Shown here: piece by piece, positions 8,340 to 17,633 of the stretch
How positions within the stretch are numbered: position 1 is the first letter of the stretch
How the letters are laid out: every line of letters starts with the position of its first letter
Source: Lachnospiraceae bacterium
Lineage (GTDB): Bacteria; Bacillota; Clostridia; Lachnospirales; Lachnospiraceae
Direction of reading: 5' to 3'
Length of the DNA: 64,000 bases
NCBI GenBank assembly: GCA_910574805.1
Contig: CAJTCV010000002.1
Span: 359,561-423,560, forward strand
The notes under the pieces: model-generated
Databases searched by the model: none
Told to the model about the DNA's origin: nothing
The model's input: only the letters and a program-made list of their open reading frames with translations
Translations under genes and position numbers: made by a program

Positions 8340-10528
8340 CTGAGTATTTCTGACAGGAGGCAGAAGAGCTGTTCCACATCGAGCGGCTTCGGCAGATGAT
8401 GATCCATGCCGGCTCTCAGCGCTGCCTGCCGGTCTTCTTCAAAGGCGTTGGCAGTCATGGCGATGATGGGAGTCGCGGCCAGTGCGGGCTCCTTGAGCGT
8501 CCGTATGGTGCGGGCAGCCTCATGACCGTCCATGACGGGCATCTGGATGTCCATAAGTATCAGATCATAGTATCCGGGAGCGGCTGCATGGAGCTTTTCC
8601 AGAGCGATGGAACCATTTTCTGCTTCGTCCACCTGAAATCCTGCTTCTGACAGAATCTCCTGCGCAATCTCGCGGTTCAGGTCATTGTCTTCCACCAGAA
8701 GAATGTGCCTCCCGGTGAAATCCGGGAGATCTTCGTCAGGGTCTGCCGTCTCCCGCGGGGCAGCCTGAGGATCCGATTCTGTCTGCTCTTCCTGAAGTCT
8801 CAGACGGAGATGAATGATAAATTCAGTGCCTTCTCCCGGTGCGGTCACTACCTGGATGGTACCTCCCATGAGATCGATGATATTTTTCGTGATGGACATG
8901 CCAAGGCCGGTGCCCTGGATGCCGCTGACGGTGGAAGTCCGTTCCCGCTCAAAGGGGGTGAAGACCTTCCGGGCAAATTCCGGCGACATGCCGATACCGG
9001 TGTCTCTGACACGGATGGTATAAGTTCCGTAGCCGTCCGCCGTGTGTGCGGCCTGCTCAATCTGTACGAATATCCTGCCTCCCGGGGGAGTAAACTTGAC
9101 TGCATTGCCGAGAAGATTGAGGAACACCTGATTCAGACGCAGCCGGTCACAGTAGACGAAAGGATCCGTGATACCAGATGCATCCATGGAAAGCTCCAGC
9201 TGCTGATTTTCTGCCTGTCCGTGAATGATGCAGTACAGTTCGTCCAGTATCTTCAGAAGACTGCAGGGAGATTCCTCCAGGTGAATTTTGCCGCTCTCGA
9301 TGCGGCTCATTTCCAGCACATCGTTGATCAGTGCCAGCAGATGATCGCCGGAGGAAAGGATCTTTGCCAGATAATCTCTGGTACGCTTTGGATCCTCTGC
9401 ATTTTTCATGGCCAGACTGGTGAAGCCCATGATGGCATTCATGGGAGTACGGATGTCGTGGGACATGCTGGACAGGAACATGCTCTTGGCTTTGCTGCTC
9501 TCCTCTGCCTGCATTTTTTCAAAACGCAGATCCTCATTCCGCCTGCGCATGAAAAGATAGACGGCAAACAGGGTGAACAGCACAATCAGGATCAGAATCA
9601 GCTGAATGGCACTGTTCCGGGTCAGAGTCATGCGGATTATGTCGATATTCTGGCTGATGAGATCATAGTGGAGCGTGATCATGATAAACCAGTCTGTGCC
9701 GTCAATGGGCATATAGCAGGTATAGTGCAGGACGTTCTGCAGCTCATACACGATCATGCCGGATCGGTCGGCCTTCAGATCTTCCTGACAGCGTCGGATG
9801 GCGTCCTCATCCTGAAAATGTGCTTCCCGTTCCAGAACGGAGAACAGGTCAGCGTCTGTCTCCAGATGAGCATGGTGCGTCCGGATAATGTAGTCCCCGT
9901 CCTGCGTGATGACATTGCTGAAAAATCGTCCGGTATGTTCACTGAGAGACAGCCGGCCGGCTACTTTGTCCGTATCGATCCCTACGGCGGCGGCAGTCAG
10001 TCCGTACGTATCCCGGATGCGGTCCTCCAGAGGGATGCAGATGAGGATCAGATCCTGACCATTCAGCTGTTCTTTAAAGGAAATGACAGGAGCTGTGAGT
10101 GTCTGGTCCGGAAAGACGGCCTCTGCCATATCCGGGAGAATTCCGTCTTCCGTGAAGACATCTGAACTGTTGGACAGGGCGAAGAAATCGAAGCTGCCCT
10201 TATCCTTCAGCTGTCTGATGAAGCGCTGAAGATCTTCTTCGGAAGCAACATCGGATGCCTGAAGCGCTTGGAGTGTGAGAGAAAGCTCCTTCAGCTGACT
10301 GTTCAAAGTATCCGTGAACTGGCCGGCCTTCTGAACTGCCAGTTCTTCCAGATACAGCTCGCTGACATTGTAGACAGCGGCTTCCGTTGTCTTCTGGGAG
10401 CTTTTCAGCAGCCACCAGGTGGACAGTGTCACCACCGGCAGCAGGATCCCGAGCACGGTCAGGAAGCGGATGCCTGTACGTTTTTTTTCACATACTGTCT
10501 GTTTTTTTATCCCGGATGTGCCTTTCAT
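8333..10528 (-). CDS. Hybrid sensor histidine kinase with C-terminal receiver domain
   Basis: 731 aa from ATG 10528 (MKGTSGIKK). This start is uncertain, since GAGG is only 2 nt away; upstream in-frame codons have no better site. Order: membrane helix about 20-42, extracytoplasmic Cache-like sensor about 45-280, second helix with LILILIVLFTLFAVYLF, HisKA with MSHDIRTPMNAIMG (His357), HATPase_c with NLLGNAVKFTPPGG and GTGLGMSI, and a receiver domain with LVEDNDLNREIA, phospho-acceptor Asp660 in LMDIQMPVMDG, and the conserved KP in the last strand. No output domain or HPt is present, so the phosphate must pass to another protein. It is divergent from the flavoprotein gene. Confidence 0.92.
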   Translation of the reverse strand: MKGTSGIKKQTVCEKKRTGIRFLTVLGILLPVVTLSTWWLLKSSQKTTEAAVYNVSELYLEELAVQKAGQFTDTLNSQLKELSLTLQALQASDVASEEDLQRFIRQLKDKGSFDFFALSNSSDVFTEDGILPDMAEAVFPDQTLTAPVISFKEQLNGQDLILICIPLEDRIRDTYGLTAAAVGIDTDKVAGRLSLSEHTGRFFSNVITQDGDYIIRTHHAHLETDADLFSVLEREAHFQDEDAIRRCQEDLKADRSGMIVYELQNVLHYTCYMPIDGTDWFIMITLHYDLISQNIDIIRMTLTRNSAIQLILILIVLFTLFAVYLFMRRRNEDLRFEKMQAEESSKAKSMFLSSMSHDIRTPMNAIMGFTSLAMKNAEDPKRTRDYLAKILSSGDHLLALINDVLEMSRIESGKIHLEESPCSLLKILDELYCIIHGQAENQQLELSMDASGITDPFVYCDRLRLNQVFLNLLGNAVKFTPPGGRIFVQIEQAAHTADGYGTYTIRVRDTGIGMSPEFARKVFTPFERERTSTVSGIQGTGLGMSITKNIIDLMGGTIQVVTAPGEGTEFIIHLRLRLQEEQTESDPQAAPRETADPDEDLPDFTGRHILLVEDNDLNREIAQEILSEAGFQVDEAENGSIALEKLHAAAPGYYDLILMDIQMPVMDGHEAARTIRTLKEPALAATPIIAMTANAFEEDRQAALRAGMDHHLPKPLDVEQLFCLLSEILRK

Positions 10529-10565
10529 TACCTCGTGTCCATCCTTCCATATGTCTTTATTGATA

Positions 10566-10594
10566 ATGATAGCAAATATTCCCAATAAGGTCAA
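10566..10594 (-). promoter_or_regulatory. Candidate promoter of the hybrid kinase gene
   Basis: On the minus strand TTGACC (10594-10589), 17-bp spacer, TATCAT (10571-10566), about 40 bp before the chosen start. This supports a start at or near 10528. Confidence 0.6.
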
Positions 10595-10641
10595 TAAACA
10601 GAACAGGAATCCGCACCTGGTCGGCAAATCCGGGAAAAGGC

Positions 10642-10671
10642 TTTACATCACAGCTGTCTGTCTGCTACAAT
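10642..10671 (+). promoter_or_regulatory. Candidate promoter of the flavoprotein-cmk-ispH-S1 cluster
   Basis: TTTACA (10642-10647), 18-bp spacer, TACAAT (10666-10671), about 55 bp before the ATG at 10725. Confidence 0.55.
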
Positions 10672-10724
10672 GAAACCGGAATGTGAAATATTCAGGGATC
10701 CGGTACAGGCGGAGGTATAATAAA

Positions 10725-11945
10725 ATGAGACTTGCAATCATCGGCGGCGGTGCGGCAGGCATGATGGCAGCAGTATTTGCGGCGAAAAAAGGGATCGCTG
10801 TAGATCTGTATGAGAGAAATGAAAAGCTGGGAAAAAAGCTGTATATTACTGGAAAGGGCAGGTGCAATCTGACCAACGCCTGCGACATGGAAGAGCTGCT
10901 CGGGAGCGTCAGGAGCAATCCGAAGTTCCTGTACAGCGCTTTTTATGGTTTTACCAACCGGGATGCCATGGATTTTTTTGAGAAAGAAGGGCTGCGGATT
11001 AAAGTGGAGAGAGGAAACCGGGTGTTTCCGGAGTCGGACCGGTCAGCGGATGTACTGGATACTCTGAAACGCGCCATCAGAAAAGCGGGCGTCAGGGTAC
11101 ACTTAAACAGCCGGGTAACGGGGCTTCGGAAGGAGGCAGACCGGTTCTTTCTGGAACTGGAGCGTGGAGAGACGAGAGAGGCGGACCGGGTGTTTGTAGC
11201 GACGGGCGGGATCTCCTATGAGAGCACCGGGTCCACCGGGGACGGCTACCGTCTGGCCCGGGAGCTGGGGCTGAATGTGACCGAATGCTGCCCGTCACTG
11301 GTTCCTTTTAATATGAAGGAATCCTTTATAAAAGACCTTCAGGGCCTGGCGCTGAAAAATATTTCCATACGGATTATGGACGGAAAAAAGAAGCTGTATG
11401 AAGATTTCGGCGAACTTTTGTTCACGCACTTCGGAGTCAGCGGGCCTGTGATCCTCACGGCCAGCAGCGTCTGTGGGAAGAAGGTGCGGGAGAAAGAGCT
11501 GAAGATGTTTCTGGACCTGAAGCCGGCGCTGACGAAGGAACAGCTGGAGGCAAGGGTGCTGCGGGAGTTCGAGGCGGCGAAAAATAAAAAATTCGGGAAT
11601 GTGGCGGGATCCTTTTTTCCGTCAAAACTGACGCCGGTTATGATCCGGCTCAGCGGGATTTCTTCTGATAAAAAGGTGAATGAGATCACCAGAGAAGAAC
11701 GGAAACGATTTTCACAGAATATCAAAGAACTGGAATTGACCATTACGGGGCTTAGAGGGTATAATGAAGCAGTGATCACCAAAGGCGGCGTGTCGGTGAA
11801 GGAGATCAACCCGACGACGATGGAGTCGAAAAAGGTTCCGGGCCTTTATTTTATCGGAGAGGTGCTGGATCTGGACGCGGTGACCGGAGGATTTAATCTG
11901 CAGATTGCCTGGTCTACAGGAGTGGCGGCAGCGAGAGCGGTCTGA
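10725..11945 (+). CDS. NAD(P)/FAD-dependent oxidoreductase, HI0933/YhiN (BaiN-like) family
   Basis: 406 aa from ATG 10725, 9 nt behind GGAGG. The N-terminus MRLAIIGGGAAGMMAAVFA is a dinucleotide-binding GxGxxG motif. YITGKGRCNLTNA and the C-terminal GEVLDLDAVTGGFNLQIAW, which closes the FAD site, are signatures of the HI0933 family. Members are soluble flavoproteins; one was linked to reductive bile-acid metabolism in a Clostridium, but most have no known substrate, so I do not assign one. The gene precedes cmk by about 90 bp in the same direction. Confidence 0.88.
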   Translation: MRLAIIGGGAAGMMAAVFAAKKGIAVDLYERNEKLGKKLYITGKGRCNLTNACDMEELLGSVRSNPKFLYSAFYGFTNRDAMDFFEKEGLRIKVERGNRVFPESDRSADVLDTLKRAIRKAGVRVHLNSRVTGLRKEADRFFLELERGETREADRVFVATGGISYESTGSTGDGYRLARELGLNVTECCPSLVPFNMKESFIKDLQGLALKNISIRIMDGKKKLYEDFGELLFTHFGVSGPVILTASSVCGKKVREKELKMFLDLKPALTKEQLEARVLREFEAAKNKKFGNVAGSFFPSKLTPVMIRLSGISSDKKVNEITREERKRFSQNIKELELTITGLRGYNEAVITKGGVSVKEINPTTMESKKVPGLYFIGEVLDLDAVTGGFNLQIAWSTGVAAARAV

Positions 11946-12038
11946 GTGCTTTGAATGTGTATGGCAGACGGACAATCCTACCGGCTCCGGGGCATGAAGA
12001 GAGGCAGATGGGGAAAGTTCAACAGGAGGTATGTGTCA

Positions 12039-12701
12039 TTGAAGAAGGGTTACAATGTGGCGATTGACGGTCCGGCAGGCGCCGGAAAGAGTACGATCGC
12101 AAAAAGGATCGCAAAAGAGATGAATTTCATCTATGTGGATACGGGGGCCATGTACCGGGCCATGGCGTTGTACCTGATCCGGCAGGGGATCGCCCCGGAG
12201 GATACGGACCGGATCGCAGAAGTCTGCAGCGGAGCTGATATTTCCATTGAATACAGAGACGGGGAGCAGGTGGTCCTTCTGTCAGGAGAAAATGTCAATG
12301 CATTTCTGAGGACAGAGGAGGTGGGCAATATGGCGTCCTGGTCATCGGCAGTTCCCGCAGTCAGGGAGAAGCTCGTGGAGCTGCAGCAGAGGCTGGCGGC
12401 AACGGCGGATGTGGTCATGGACGGACGGGATATCGGTACAGTGGTTCTGCCGGACGCAGACGTGAAGATTTATCTCACCGCCAGCAGTGCCACCCGTGCC
12501 AGACGCCGGTATCTGGAGCTGAAGGAAAAGGGGGAAGAGCCGGACCTTCAGAAGATCGAACAGGATATCATCGACCGGGATTACCGGGATATGCACCGGG
12601 AGCATTCGCCCCTGCGTCAGGCGGAGGATGCAGTGCTTCTGGACTCTTCGGACATGACCATCCAGGAGGTGGTGGAAAGGATCAGAGAGCTATGCAGGTA
12701 A
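12039..12701 (+). CDS. cmk: Cytidylate kinase
   Basis: 220 aa if started at TTG 12039, which has AGGAGG 9 nt upstream; GTG 12033 is too close to the ribosome site, and no ATG fits. Residues 10-18 carry the P-loop DGPAGAGKST. YVDTGAMYRAMALYL and MDGRDIGTVVLPDADVK are CMP-kinase signatures. The enzyme phosphorylates CMP and dCMP in pyrimidine nucleotide supply. The stop overlaps ispH by 10 nt. The cmk-ispH-S1 order is familiar in Clostridia. Confidence 0.93.
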   Translation: MKKGYNVAIDGPAGAGKSTIAKRIAKEMNFIYVDTGAMYRAMALYLIRQGIAPEDTDRIAEVCSGADISIEYRDGEQVVLLSGENVNAFLRTEEVGNMASWSSAVPAVREKLVELQQRLAATADVVMDGRDIGTVVLPDADVKIYLTASSATRARRRYLELKEKGEEPDLQKIEQDIIDRDYRDMHREHSPLRQAEDAVLLDSSDMTIQEVVERIRELCR

Positions 12702-13537
12702 AGGTGGCCAGGAGCGCAGGGTTTTGTTTCGGCGTTCAGCGGGCGGTGGACACGGTCTATGAACAGGCGGAGCAGGGGGTGCGGCCCATCTATACATATG
12801 GTCCCATCATTCACAATGAGGTGGTGGTCCGGGATCTGGAGGAAAAGGGAGTCCGGGTGCTGAACGGGAAAGAGGAGCTGTCCTGCATCACGGAGGGGAC
12901 TGTTATCATCCGTTCCCACGGGGTCGGCAGAGAGATCTATGAGCAGATCAGCGAACAGGGTCTGCACTGTGTGGATGCCACCTGCCCCTTTGTGAAGAAG
13001 ATCCACCGGACCGTGGAGCGGGAGAGCGCGGCAGGAAAGCAGATCGTGATCATCGGCAACGACCGGCATCCGGAGGTGGAGGGCATCAAGGGCTGGTGCA
13101 GTACCCCGGCGGTGGTGCTGGAATCCCCGGAGCAGGCCCGGAACTTTGAACTGCCGAAAACGGTTCCGCTCTGTATCGTTTCGCAGACGACATTTAACTA
13201 CAAGAAATTTCAAGATTTAGTTGAAATTCTTGATAAAAAGAGGTATGATAGAAGTGTTGTAAATACAATCTGCAATGCGACGGAAGAACGGCAGGCCGAA
13301 GCACGTCAGATTGCAGGGGAAGTAGACGCCATGATTGTCATAGGCGGCAGCCACAGTTCGAATACGCAGAAGCTATTTGAGATTTGCAGTAATGAGTGTA
13401 AGAATACTTACTATATACAGACTGTTGAGGACCTGGATTTAGGAGTATTACGTTCTACTGGGCTAATAGGTATTACAGCAGGGGCTTCCACCCCAAAGAA
13501 AATTATTGAGGAGGTTCAAACAAGATGTCTGAATTAA
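12692..13537 (+). CDS. ispH: 4-hydroxy-3-methylbut-2-enyl diphosphate reductase (IspH/LytB)
   Basis: 281 aa. It catalyses the last step of the non-mevalonate isoprenoid pathway with a [4Fe-4S] cluster. The three cluster cysteines are visible: Cys12 in GFCFGVQRAV, Cys98 in DATCPFVKK and Cys194 in NTICNATEERQ. RSHGVG and GGSHSSNTQKLFEIC are further family motifs. The start overlaps cmk by 10 nt and the 3' end overlaps the S1 gene by 13 nt in another frame. Base composition changes inside the gene: positions 12961-13020 are 60% GC, 13201-13260 only 27%. Confidence 0.95.
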   Translation: MQVKVARSAGFCFGVQRAVDTVYEQAEQGVRPIYTYGPIIHNEVVVRDLEEKGVRVLNGKEELSCITEGTVIIRSHGVGREIYEQISEQGLHCVDATCPFVKKIHRTVERESAAGKQIVIIGNDRHPEVEGIKGWCSTPAVVLESPEQARNFELPKTVPLCIVSQTTFNYKKFQDLVEILDKKRYDRSVVNTICNATEERQAEARQIAGEVDAMIVIGGSHSSNTQKLFEICSNECKNTYYIQTVEDLDLGVLRSTGLIGITAGASTPKKIIEEVQTRCLN

Positions 13538-14601
13538 GTTTTGAACAAATGCTGGAAGATTCATTGAAAACTATCAGAACAGGAGAAGTCGTAGAAGGCA
13601 CGGTCATTGACGTCAAAGAAGATGAGATCATCTTAAATATAGGTTATAAGTCTGACGGCATCGTATCGAGAAATGAATATACGAATGTATCTAATGCGGA
13701 CCTGACCACCATGGTTTCCGTGGGCGACACGATGGAAGTGAAAGTTCTGAAAGTCAATGACGGAGAAGGGCAGGTACAGCTGTCCTACAGAAGAGTTGCT
13801 GCTGAGAGAGGCAGCAAGAGACTGGAAGAGGCTTTTGAGAATAAGGAAGTACTGACCGCGAAGGTGACGCAGGTTCTGGAAGGCGGACTCAGCGTTGTAG
13901 TGGATGAGACCCGGATCTTTATTCCGGCGAGTCTGGTATCCGATACCTATGAGAAGAATCTTGGGAAATATGCGGATCAGGAGATTGAGTTCGTGATCAC
14001 AGAGTTCAATCCCAAGCGCAGAAGGATCATTGGTGACCGCAAGCAGCTCCTGGTGGCGAAGAAGGCAGAGATGCAGAGAGCGCTGTTTGAGCGCATCCAG
14101 GCAGGTGATATCGTGGAAGGCGTCGTGAAGAATGTAACCGAGTTCGGCGCATTCGTTGATCTGGGCGGTGCAGACGGTCTGCTCCACATTTCTGAGATGT
14201 CCTGGGGCAGAGTCGATCATCCCAAGAAGATGTTCAAGGTAGGCGATAAGCTGACCGTTCTGATCAAAGAGATCAAGGAGACCAAGATCGCGCTGAGCCT
14301 GAAGTTCGATGATGCGAATCCCTGGCTGACCGCGGATGAGAAATATGCGGTGGGCAATATTGTGGAAGGCACCGTTGCCCGGATGACCGATTTCGGTGCA
14401 TTTGTAGAGCTGGAGCCGGGTGTGGACGCACTGCTCCATGTTTCCCAGATCTCCAGAGATCATGTGGAAAAACCCTCGGATGTACTGAGAGCAGGACAGG
14501 TGATCACGGCGAAGGTCGTAGACTTCAATGGGGAAGACAGAAAGATCAGTTTGAGCATGAAGGTTCTGGAATCTCCGGCAGATGATATGTCTGAAGAGTA
14601 A
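13525..14601 (+). CDS. S1 RNA-binding domain protein (RpsA-like, four S1 repeats)
   Basis: 358 aa with four S1 repeats in tandem: GEVVEGTVIDVKEDEIILN near 17, VLTAKVTQVLEGGLSVVVD near 108, GDIVEGVVKNVTEFGAFVD near 193 and GNIVEGTVARMTDFGAFVE near 278. The last two are canonical S1 repeats with LLHISEMSWG and LLHVSQIS; the first two are divergent. Gram-negative S1 has six repeats; Firmicutes RpsA-like proteins have four and may bind mRNA or ribosomes. GAGG upstream lies inside ispH, and the 13-nt overlap suggests translational coupling. In several Clostridia the two proteins are one fused polypeptide. Confidence 0.88.
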   Translation: MSELSFEQMLEDSLKTIRTGEVVEGTVIDVKEDEIILNIGYKSDGIVSRNEYTNVSNADLTTMVSVGDTMEVKVLKVNDGEGQVQLSYRRVAAERGSKRLEEAFENKEVLTAKVTQVLEGGLSVVVDETRIFIPASLVSDTYEKNLGKYADQEIEFVITEFNPKRRRIIGDRKQLLVAKKAEMQRALFERIQAGDIVEGVVKNVTEFGAFVDLGGADGLLHISEMSWGRVDHPKKMFKVGDKLTVLIKEIKETKIALSLKFDDANPWLTADEKYAVGNIVEGTVARMTDFGAFVELEPGVDALLHVSQISRDHVEKPSDVLRAGQVITAKVVDFNGEDRKISLSMKVLESPADDMSEE

Positions 14602-14616
14602 GATTGATAAAGAATT

Positions 14617-14657
14617 AACAGGAGGACATGCGGACGACGGTTCGTATGTCCTCTGTT
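14617..14657 (+). terminator. Imperfect hairpin after the S1 gene, possible weak terminator
   Basis: AACAG-GAGGACATGCGGAC pairs with GTTCGTATGTCCTCTGTT with one bulge and G-U pairs around loop GACG. No T tract follows directly, so it may instead be a processing or 3'-protecting structure. Confidence 0.4.
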
Positions 14658-14669
14658 AGTATAACGGGA

Positions 14670-14698
14670 TTGTTCATTTTTTCACAAGTTTTTAAAAT
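14670..14698 (+). promoter_or_regulatory. Candidate promoter of the rnf operon
   Basis: TTGTTC (14670-14675), 17-bp spacer, TAAAAT (14693-14698), 39 bp before the rnfC start. Confidence 0.6.
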
Positions 14699-14736
14699 GA
14701 TGCATTTCCGGAGAAATATAAGAAAGAGGGATTCTT

Positions 14737-16053
14737 ATGGCTACTTTAACTTTTAAGGGTGGCGTACACCCTTATGACGGTAAGGAACTGTCAAAGGACA
14801 AAGCGATCGTTCCATATCAGCCCAAAGGAGATCTGATCTATCCGGTCTCTCAGCATATCGGAGCGCCGGCAGCGCCGGTGGTGGCAAAGGGCGACCGGGT
14901 GCTGGTGGGGCAGAAGATCGCGGAAGCAGGGGGATTTGTGTCGTCACCGGTCTATGCATCTGTGTCCGGTACAGTGAAGGCGATCGAACCGCATTTTGTA
15001 TCCACAGGTGCGAAGGTCAATTCCATCGTCGTGGAAAATGACGGACTGTACGAGGAAGCACCGGGACTCTCCATTAAGCCTTTTGAAGAGATGTCCAGAG
15101 AAGATATTATTGGAATTATCAAAGAGTCCGGAGTTGTCGGTATGGGCGGCGCGGGATTTCCGACCCATGTGAAATTATCGCCCAAGGACCCGGACAAGAT
15201 CGACTATGTTCTGGTGAACTGTGCAGAGTGCGAGCCGTATCTGACTTCCGACTACCGTCTTATGATGGAGCGGCCTGAGAAAGTTGTAGGCGGCCTGAAG
15301 GTGGTTCTGGAGCTGTTCGGCAATGCGCAGGGCTGCATCTGTATTGAGGACAACAAGCCGGAAGCGATCAAAATCATGCAGAAGGCCTGCGAAAAAGAGA
15401 CCCGTATTCAGGTGAAGGTCTTGAAGACCAAATATCCGCAGGGTGCAGAGCGTATGCTGATCCATGCGGTTACCGGAAGAGATCTGAACTCGACCATGCT
15501 CCCGGCGGATCTGGGCTGCGTGGTGGACAACTGCGACACCATCACTTCGATCTATGACGCGGTGATCCTCGGAAAGCCTCTGATCTCCAGAGTTGTGACG
15601 ATCTCCGGAGAGGCGGTGGCAAATCCGTCCAATTTTGAGTGCCGCATGGGAACCTGTGTGGCGGAGCTGATCGAGGCGGCCGGCGGCTTCAGGACGGAAG
15701 CGAAGAAAGTCATCTCCGGCGGTCCCATGATGGGATTTGCCATGTTCGGTCTGGAGGTGCCGACCACGAAGACCACATCAGCCATCACCTGTCTTTCGGC
15801 AGACGCAGTATCGGAGTCGCCGACTACGGCGTGCATCAATTGTGGACGCTGTGTGGCAGCCTGCGACGAGGGGCTGATACCGGCGAGGCTGGCGCAGTTC
15901 TCCGAGAAGTTCAATCTGGAGGCTTTCCAGAAATGGCATGGCATGGAGTGCGTGGAGTGCGGATGCTGCAGTTATGTCTGTCCGGCAAAGAGACCGCTGG
16001 CGCAGATGATCAAGAATGTAAGACGTATGGTTATGGCCAATCGTAAAAAATAA
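14737..16053 (+). CDS. rnfC: Rnf electron transport complex subunit C
   Basis: 438 aa. It is the peripheral NADH-side subunit of the Rnf complex, with FMN/NADH-binding and two [4Fe-4S] clusters. The Gly-rich VVGMGGAGFPTHVKL and NCAECEPYLTSDYR motifs belong to the shared RnfC/NuoF fold. Two ferredoxin-type motifs are near the C-terminus: CINCGRCVAACDEGLIP and CVECGCCSYVCPAKRP. The protein lacks the long Ala/Lys-rich tail of proteobacterial RnfC, as is normal in Clostridia. First gene of rnfCDGEAB. Confidence 0.96.
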   Translation: MATLTFKGGVHPYDGKELSKDKAIVPYQPKGDLIYPVSQHIGAPAAPVVAKGDRVLVGQKIAEAGGFVSSPVYASVSGTVKAIEPHFVSTGAKVNSIVVENDGLYEEAPGLSIKPFEEMSREDIIGIIKESGVVGMGGAGFPTHVKLSPKDPDKIDYVLVNCAECEPYLTSDYRLMMERPEKVVGGLKVVLELFGNAQGCICIEDNKPEAIKIMQKACEKETRIQVKVLKTKYPQGAERMLIHAVTGRDLNSTMLPADLGCVVDNCDTITSIYDAVILGKPLISRVVTISGEAVANPSNFECRMGTCVAELIEAAGGFRTEAKKVISGGPMMGFAMFGLEVPTTKTTSAITCLSADAVSESPTTACINCGRCVAACDEGLIPARLAQFSEKFNLEAFQKWHGMECVECGCCSYVCPAKRPLAQMIKNVRRMVMANRKK

Positions 16054-16083
16054 CAGAAAACTATTAAGAAAGAGGTGAGTCGT

Positions 16084-17022
16084 GTGAGTGATCTTAGAAA
16101 CGTGTCTTCATCACCACATATCAGAGATAAGGCGACCAGTTCCAATATCATGCGGGACGTAGTAATCGCACTTTTACCGGCAGCCATATTCGGAGTGGTA
16201 CATTTTGGCGTCAATGCGCTGGTAGTGCTGCTGGTTACAGTCGCGACCTGCGTGGCGACGGAATACATATATGAAAAACTGATGCATAAGCCCGTTACAG
16301 TGGGAGATTTCAGCGCAGTGGTAACAGGACTTCTGCTGGGAATGAATCTCCCCTGCAGCGCGCCCTGGTGGATGGCGATGCTGGGCGGCGTGTTTGCGAT
16401 TCTGGTGGTAAAGCAGCTGTTCGGCGGTCTTGGACAGAATTTTATGAACCCGGCGCTGGGAGCAAGATGCTTCCTGATGATCTCCTTTGCGGGACGTATG
16501 ACGAATTATGCGTATGATACCTTTACCGGTGCAACGCCTCTGGCAGTTTTAAGAGACGGGGGCAGCGCAGATGTGTTGCAGATGGTCATCGGCAATACTG
16601 CGGGTATGATCGGTGAGACCTCCGCCATCGCGATCCTGGCAGGCGCGGCGTATCTGCTGTGGAGAGGCGTTATCGATCTGAAGATCCCGGGAACCTATAT
16701 TGTGACCTTTGTGGTCTTCATGCTGCTTTTCGGAGGGCATGGATTTGATGGAACTTATCTGGCAGCCCAGCTTGCCGGCGGCGGTCTGATGCTGGGTGCA
16801 TGGTTTATGGCGACGGATTATGTGACCAGTCCCATCACCCCCACGGGACAGATTGTGTACGGCGTGCTTCTGGGGATCCTGACCGGCATCTTCCGGTGCT
16901 TTGGGGCATCTCCGGAGGGCGTGTCCTATGCGATCATTTTCTCCAACCTTCTGGTCCCGCTGATTGAACGGTTCACGGTCCCGCTGGCATTTGGAAAAGT
17001 GAAAGAAAAAGGGGGTAACTGA
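16084..17022 (+). CDS. rnfD: Rnf electron transport complex subunit D
   Basis: 312 aa from GTG 16084, 8 nt behind GAGG; the upstream GTG at 16075 overlaps the ribosome site. Integral membrane protein of the NqrB/RnfD family. DTFTGATPLAVLRDGG carries the S/T-G-A-T flavinylation-type motif where FMN is attached through a threonine in this family. It forms part of the ion-translocating membrane core with subunits A, E and G. Confidence 0.95.
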   Translation: MSDLRNVSSSPHIRDKATSSNIMRDVVIALLPAAIFGVVHFGVNALVVLLVTVATCVATEYIYEKLMHKPVTVGDFSAVVTGLLLGMNLPCSAPWWMAMLGGVFAILVVKQLFGGLGQNFMNPALGARCFLMISFAGRMTNYAYDTFTGATPLAVLRDGGSADVLQMVIGNTAGMIGETSAIAILAGAAYLLWRGVIDLKIPGTYIVTFVVFMLLFGGHGFDGTYLAAQLAGGGLMLGAWFMATDYVTSPITPTGQIVYGVLLGILTGIFRCFGASPEGVSYAIIFSNLLVPLIERFTVPLAFGKVKEKGGN

Positions 17023-17024
17023 TC

Positions 17025-17618
17025 ATGAACAAGATTATTAAAAATACCCTGATCCTGACAGCAATTACACTGGTGTCCGGTCTGCTTCTTGGATTCGTTC
17101 ATGAGCTGACGGCAGCTCCCATAGCAGAACAGGAGGCTCTGGCCAAGGCAAAGGCGTATGCGGAGGTATTTCCGGAAGCGGAATCCTTTAATGAAGTGGC
17201 GGATGTTTCGGAGGTGGCGGCCTATATTGCGGAGCAGGGTTATGCTTCTCAGGTGATCAATGAAGTGGCAGAGGCATGTGACGGATCCGGAAATGTGATC
17301 GGCCATGTGATTAATATTACCACGCCGGAGGGCTACGGCGGAAATATCCAGATGACAGTGGGCATAAAGAATGACATGACCATGCTGGGGATTTCGTTCC
17401 TGTCCATCAGTGAGACGGCGGGTCTTGGCATGAATGCCAATACGGATTCCTGGAAAGCGCAGTTTGCAGGGATCCAGGCGGACGAGATCACCTATACCAA
17501 ATCCGGCAAGTCCGCACCCAATGAGATCGACGCAGTCAGCAGTGCGACGATCACCACGAAGGCAGTTACCGGTGCGGTCAATGCGGCGCTCTGTGCGGCC
17601 GGATATTATGCTGAGTAA
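17025..17618 (+). CDS. rnfG: Rnf electron transport complex subunit G (covalent FMN)
   Basis: 197 aa with one N-terminal membrane helix (TLILTAITLVSGLLLGFVHE) and an extracytoplasmic FMN-binding domain. The flavinylation motif reads DAVSSATITTKAV, with Thr175 as the expected attachment site; the usual S-G-A-T is S-S-A-T here. It starts 3 nt after rnfD with GGGGG upstream. An FMN transferase (ApbE) is needed to load it; none is seen in this window. Confidence 0.95.
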   Translation: MNKIIKNTLILTAITLVSGLLLGFVHELTAAPIAEQEALAKAKAYAEVFPEAESFNEVADVSEVAAYIAEQGYASQVINEVAEACDGSGNVIGHVINITTPEGYGGNIQMTVGIKNDMTMLGISFLSISETAGLGMNANTDSWKAQFAGIQADEITYTKSGKSAPNEIDAVSSATITTKAVTGAVNAALCAAGYYAE

Positions 17619-17633
17619 AGGGGGCGTACATAT

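Noticed and set aside
8705..10165. 486-codon frame opposite the hybrid kinase
   Set aside because: The kinase has complete motifs on the other strand; the plus frame matches nothing.
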